From Bradyrhizobium sp. 1 (GTDB lineage: Bacteria; Pseudomonadota; Alphaproteobacteria; Rhizobiales; Xanthobacteraceae), in assembly GCF_023073315.1 (NCBI RefSeq), contig NZ_JADPJH010000010.1, positions 296,107 to 334,432 on the forward strand: a DNA stretch of 38,326 nt. Reading direction: 5' to 3'. Both the position numbers and the translations under genes were made by a program. Shown piece by piece: positions 36,280 to 38,326 of this stretch. The number at the start of each line of letters is the position of its first letter. Within the stretch, counting starts at the first letter, position 1. The notes below the pieces were generated by a model, which was given only the letters and a program-made list of their open reading frames with translations, had not been told where the DNA came from and did not search any database.

Positions 36280-36600
36280 CGCATCCTCCGCAATTGACTT
36301 TGAAGAACATCTTTCATTGGTCGGCCAAGCGGGCCGATGGTTGCAATCTTAGATCGAAATCATGGGCGCCGAATGGTCCGAGCTATTGACCAATTCGGTG
36401 CCGGTTTGAGCCGGCGAAGTATTCGTCTGCCGAATAAGGATATTTCTGAAAAAACGTGGCTCATTTCCTGAACCAATTCGCGGCTGAGATTACACCTACA
36501 GTTGAGATGCGACAATCTGCCTTCCAATCACAAACGGAGGAAGTCATGGCAAGCGTTCGGCTCGTGCCAAGAGCACGCAGCCGGCCGACGTTCCCTCCTC
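36280..36600. other. AT-richer intergenic region with several short inverted repeats
   Basis: Base composition is visibly more AT-rich than the surroundings. Short inverted repeats include CGAATGGTC with GACCAATTCG (36370-36397) and ATTCG-N5-CGAAT (36421-36435). The promoter of the phosphorylase-like gene should be here on the minus strand. A ribosome binding site and ATG on the plus strand (36536-36548) are described separately. Confidence 0.5.
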
Positions 36601-36830
36601 CGTCATTGCGAGGAGCCCTTCCGACGAAGCAATCCAGAATCTCCCCGCGGAGGCAGACTGGATTGCTTCGCTACGCTCGCAATGACGAGTCGAGAAATCG
36701 TGCCTACATCGTATCCAGCGGCTTGCCGCGCACGTTGGGGCCGAACAGCGTCATCGCGATCACCACGATCAGCATCGCCACGGTGATCAGGCCGAACACG
36801 CCGGTGACGCCGGCCTCCTTCAGCATGTAG
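36546..36830 (+). other. Possible small ORF or gene remnant with a strong ribosome binding site
   Basis: ATG 36546 is preceded by GGAGG (36536-36540) at five bases. The reading frame (94 aa, MASVRLVPRARSRPTFPPP...) runs directly into a palindromic repeat and then antisense over the end of the MFS gene, so most of it is not normal coding sequence. In the +1-shifted frame the first codons would read KRSARAKSTQPADV. This suggests the start of a former gene cut off by repeat insertion. I cannot assign a function. Confidence 0.25.
36601..36687. repeat. Palindromic repeat CGTCATTGCGAG...CTCGCAATGACG
   Basis: Outer arms CGTCATTGCGAG (36601-36612) and CTCGCAATGACG (36676-36687) and inner arms CGAAGCAATCCAG (36625-36637) and CTGGATTGCTTCG (36658-36670) are perfect complements. 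This is a familiar dispersed element in Bradyrhizobium. It ends 17 bases beyond the MFS gene's stop and may be its terminator. Confidence 0.9.
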
Positions 36831-38116
36831 GCGACGATGAAGCCCGAGAACGTCGCACTCAACCGGCTCATCGAATAGACAAGGCCGGAGGCCTGCGCGC
36901 GGATCTCGGTCGGAAACACCTCGGTCTGGTAGGCGTGATAAGCGTAGGACATCGTGGTGTTGCAGGCCGTCAGCAGCACGCCGCAGACGATCAGCAGCGC
37001 GGGCTCGGTCAGTTGCGCGAACGCCATGCCGAAGATGATGATGGCGATGCAGGCACCCGCAATGATCCAGCGCCGCTCGAACTTGTCGGCAAAGCTCGCG
37101 GCGAGCAGCGGCGCGATCGGATAGGCGAACGCGACGATGAAGGAATATTGCAGGCTCTTGGTGACGGTGATGCCCTTCTCCACCAGCAGCGTCGGCACCC
37201 AATTGGCAAAGCCGTAGAAGCCGAAAGCCTGGCAAAAATTGAACACCATGAAGAGCACGACCAGCGTAAGATAGGGCGGGCGGAACAGGTCGGCGAAGTT
37301 GACGCGCGCGACCTGCCGGACTTGAAGCGCAGGCGACGTCGCGGGCCGTGTGCCGGCACCACCGCTGGCGGCCTCCAGCGAGCCGAGGATGCGAAGCGCC
37401 TCCTCGTTGCGGCCGTGCCGCGCCAGCCAGAGCGGGCTCTCGGGCAGGAACAGGCGGAGCACCCAGATGATCATGCTGGCGGCCGCCCCGATCAGTACCA
37501 CCCAGCGCCAGCCTTCGACACCATAGGGCGCGAGCGGCACCAGCCACCAGGCGAGAAAAGCGACGACGGGCACGGCGATGAACATGATCGACTGGTTCAC
37601 CGCAAAAGCGCGGCCGCGTATCCGGCTCGGCACCAGCTCGGTGATGTAGGCGTCGATGGTGATGACCTCGACGCCGATGCCGATGCCGGCGAGGAAGCGC
37701 CAAAACAACAAGCCTTCGGGAGAAGTCTGGCAGGCCATGATCACGGACGCAGCCGTGTAGCTCAGCAGCGCATAGGTGAAGATCGCGCGGCGTCCAAAAC
37801 GGTCGGCGAGGAAGCCGAGGAAGAAGGTGCCGACGAACAGTCCGGCAAAAGTCGCGGCGACGAAGGCGCCGATGCCGGAGAAGCCGAAGAACGCCGTTGT
37901 TGTCGTACTCAGGAGCCCGCTGCGGCTCAGGCCCGGGGCGATATAGCCGGTGAGGAACAGATCGTAGATCTCGAAGCAGCCGCCGAGCGAGAGCAGGATG
38001 ACGAGGCGCCAGACATAGGATGTTCCCGGCATCGCCTCGAGCCGCCGGGAGATTTCGTCAGGTACGGATGGCGCAGCGCCGAGCTCAAAGCCTGTGTCGA
38101 TGCCGACAACGCTCAT
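36704..38116 (-). CDS. MFS transporter, sugar/aromatic-acid porter type (12 helices)
   Basis: The 470-aa permease has the MFS loop 2-3 motif GFLADRFGRRAIF and the matching loop in the second half (ASFADKFERRWII). RFLAGIGIGVEVITIDAYITELVPSRIRGRAFAVNQS is typical of the sugar-porter/aromatic-acid:H+ symporter group, and the mid-protein signature PESPLWLARHGRNEEALRIL marks the central loop. An extra Ala/Gly-rich stretch (EAASGGAGTRPATSPALQVRQ) lengthens the central loop. Substrate cannot be read from the sequence. ATG 38116 gives a 34-residue cytoplasmic start before the first helix. No adjacent catabolic genes are in the window. Confidence 0.92.
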   Translation of the reverse strand: MSVVGIDTGFELGAAPSVPDEISRRLEAMPGTSYVWRLVILLSLGGCFEIYDLFLTGYIAPGLSRSGLLSTTTTAFFGFSGIGAFVAATFAGLFVGTFFLGFLADRFGRRAIFTYALLSYTAASVIMACQTSPEGLLFWRFLAGIGIGVEVITIDAYITELVPSRIRGRAFAVNQSIMFIAVPVVAFLAWWLVPLAPYGVEGWRWVVLIGAAASMIIWVLRLFLPESPLWLARHGRNEEALRILGSLEAASGGAGTRPATSPALQVRQVARVNFADLFRPPYLTLVVLFMVFNFCQAFGFYGFANWVPTLLVEKGITVTKSLQYSFIVAFAYPIAPLLAASFADKFERRWIIAGACIAIIIFGMAFAQLTEPALLIVCGVLLTACNTTMSYAYHAYQTEVFPTEIRAQASGLVYSMSRLSATFSGFIVAYMLKEAGVTGVFGLITVAMLIVVIAMTLFGPNVRGKPLDTM

Positions 38117-38281
38117 GATGTCCTCCCCGTGGCGCGCAAATCGCGCGCGTTTCCCGGCGGCTCATCTCTGTTGCTTGTCGCAAGCTCTGCCGGATCGCGC
38201 CATGTTGGCGGGTCAGGAGTGGAAATCCAGAAGAACATATCGATGGAAGCGTTCGAGATTTTCGAACTCGGCGTTCTCTTA
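38117..38281. other. Region upstream of the MFS gene
   Basis: No gene is visible. It should contain the minus-strand promoter of the MFS transporter. I see no clear operator. Confidence 0.5.
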
Positions 38282-38326
38282 CCTCTCCCCGCTTGCGGGG
38301 AGAGGTCGGATCGCTCTTGCGATCCG
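38282..38326. repeat. Double hairpin repeat cut by the window end
   Basis: CCTCTCCCCGC-TT-GCGGGGAGAGG (38282-38305) is followed at once by CGGATCGC-TCTT-GCGATCCG (38307-38326), both with perfect arms. The element probably continues beyond the window. Confidence 0.85.

Overview
The window looks like a chromosomal core segment of a Bradyrhizobium-type alphaproteobacterium. It is GC-rich throughout with dense coding. It holds syntenic blocks I recognise from rhizobia (hemW-rdgB-rph facing hrcA-grpE; dnaK-dnaJ-pmtA; rsmI-yraN-gshB), a Tad/Cpa pilus gene cluster, and several families of palindromic intergenic repeats that I associate with Bradyrhizobium. The genus call is inference from gene order and protein sequence; no rRNA or other marker gene is present.

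Layout, left to right. (1) 1-5012: a hybrid sensor histidine kinase, a small exported protein, a YifB/ComM-type AAA ATPase (all minus strand) and a small PilZ protein (plus). (2) 5032-10386: the Tad region, with a tadD-like TPR lipoprotein on plus facing a tight cpaB-cpaC-cpaD-cpaE operon on minus. No motor ATPase, platform protein, prepilin peptidase or pilin is in the window. (3) 10831-17420: gshB, yraN and rsmI (minus), a divergent LpoA-like lipoprotein gene (plus), then hemW, rdgB and rph (minus). (4) 17589-25594: the protein-quality-control block hrcA-grpE and dnaK-dnaJ, interrupted by a minus-strand pair (an exported nicotinamidase and an orphan exported protein) and followed by pmtA for phosphatidylcholine synthesis. 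(5) 25652-28998: an FMN reductase, pyrF, a DUF1330 protein, dapB and gpmA. (6) 29133-35020: an AraC-type HTH/O6-methylguanine-DNA methyltransferase fusion, a DUF2244 membrane protein, nth, an emrAB-type efflux pair and an EI24/CysZ-like membrane protein. (7) 35107-38116: a nucleoside-phosphorylase-like protein and an MFS transporter.

No phage, transposase, CRISPR array, restriction or defence island, tRNA or rRNA was seen, and I did not find a clearly new multi-gene system. The more interesting signals are small. The hemW reading frame starts in, or runs through, a dispersed palindromic repeat. Perfect palindromes sit where regulation would be expected: GTTCGTATACGAAC before the nicotinamidase gene, a hairpin ending one base before the tadD start codon, and an inverted repeat whose right arm covers the -35 of the dnaK heat-shock promoter. 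TTAA-N7-TTAG boxes resembling CtrA sites lie upstream of tadD and the histidine kinase. The nicotinamidase carries an apparent Tat signal, and the Tad operon is split.

Repeat elements sit almost exclusively between gene ends: 1-60, 5891-5944, 14734-14850, 27293-27461, 29021-29111, 34245-34266, 36601-36687 and 38282-38326. Several probably double as transcription terminators. All functional statements are from reading the sequence; no database search was run.
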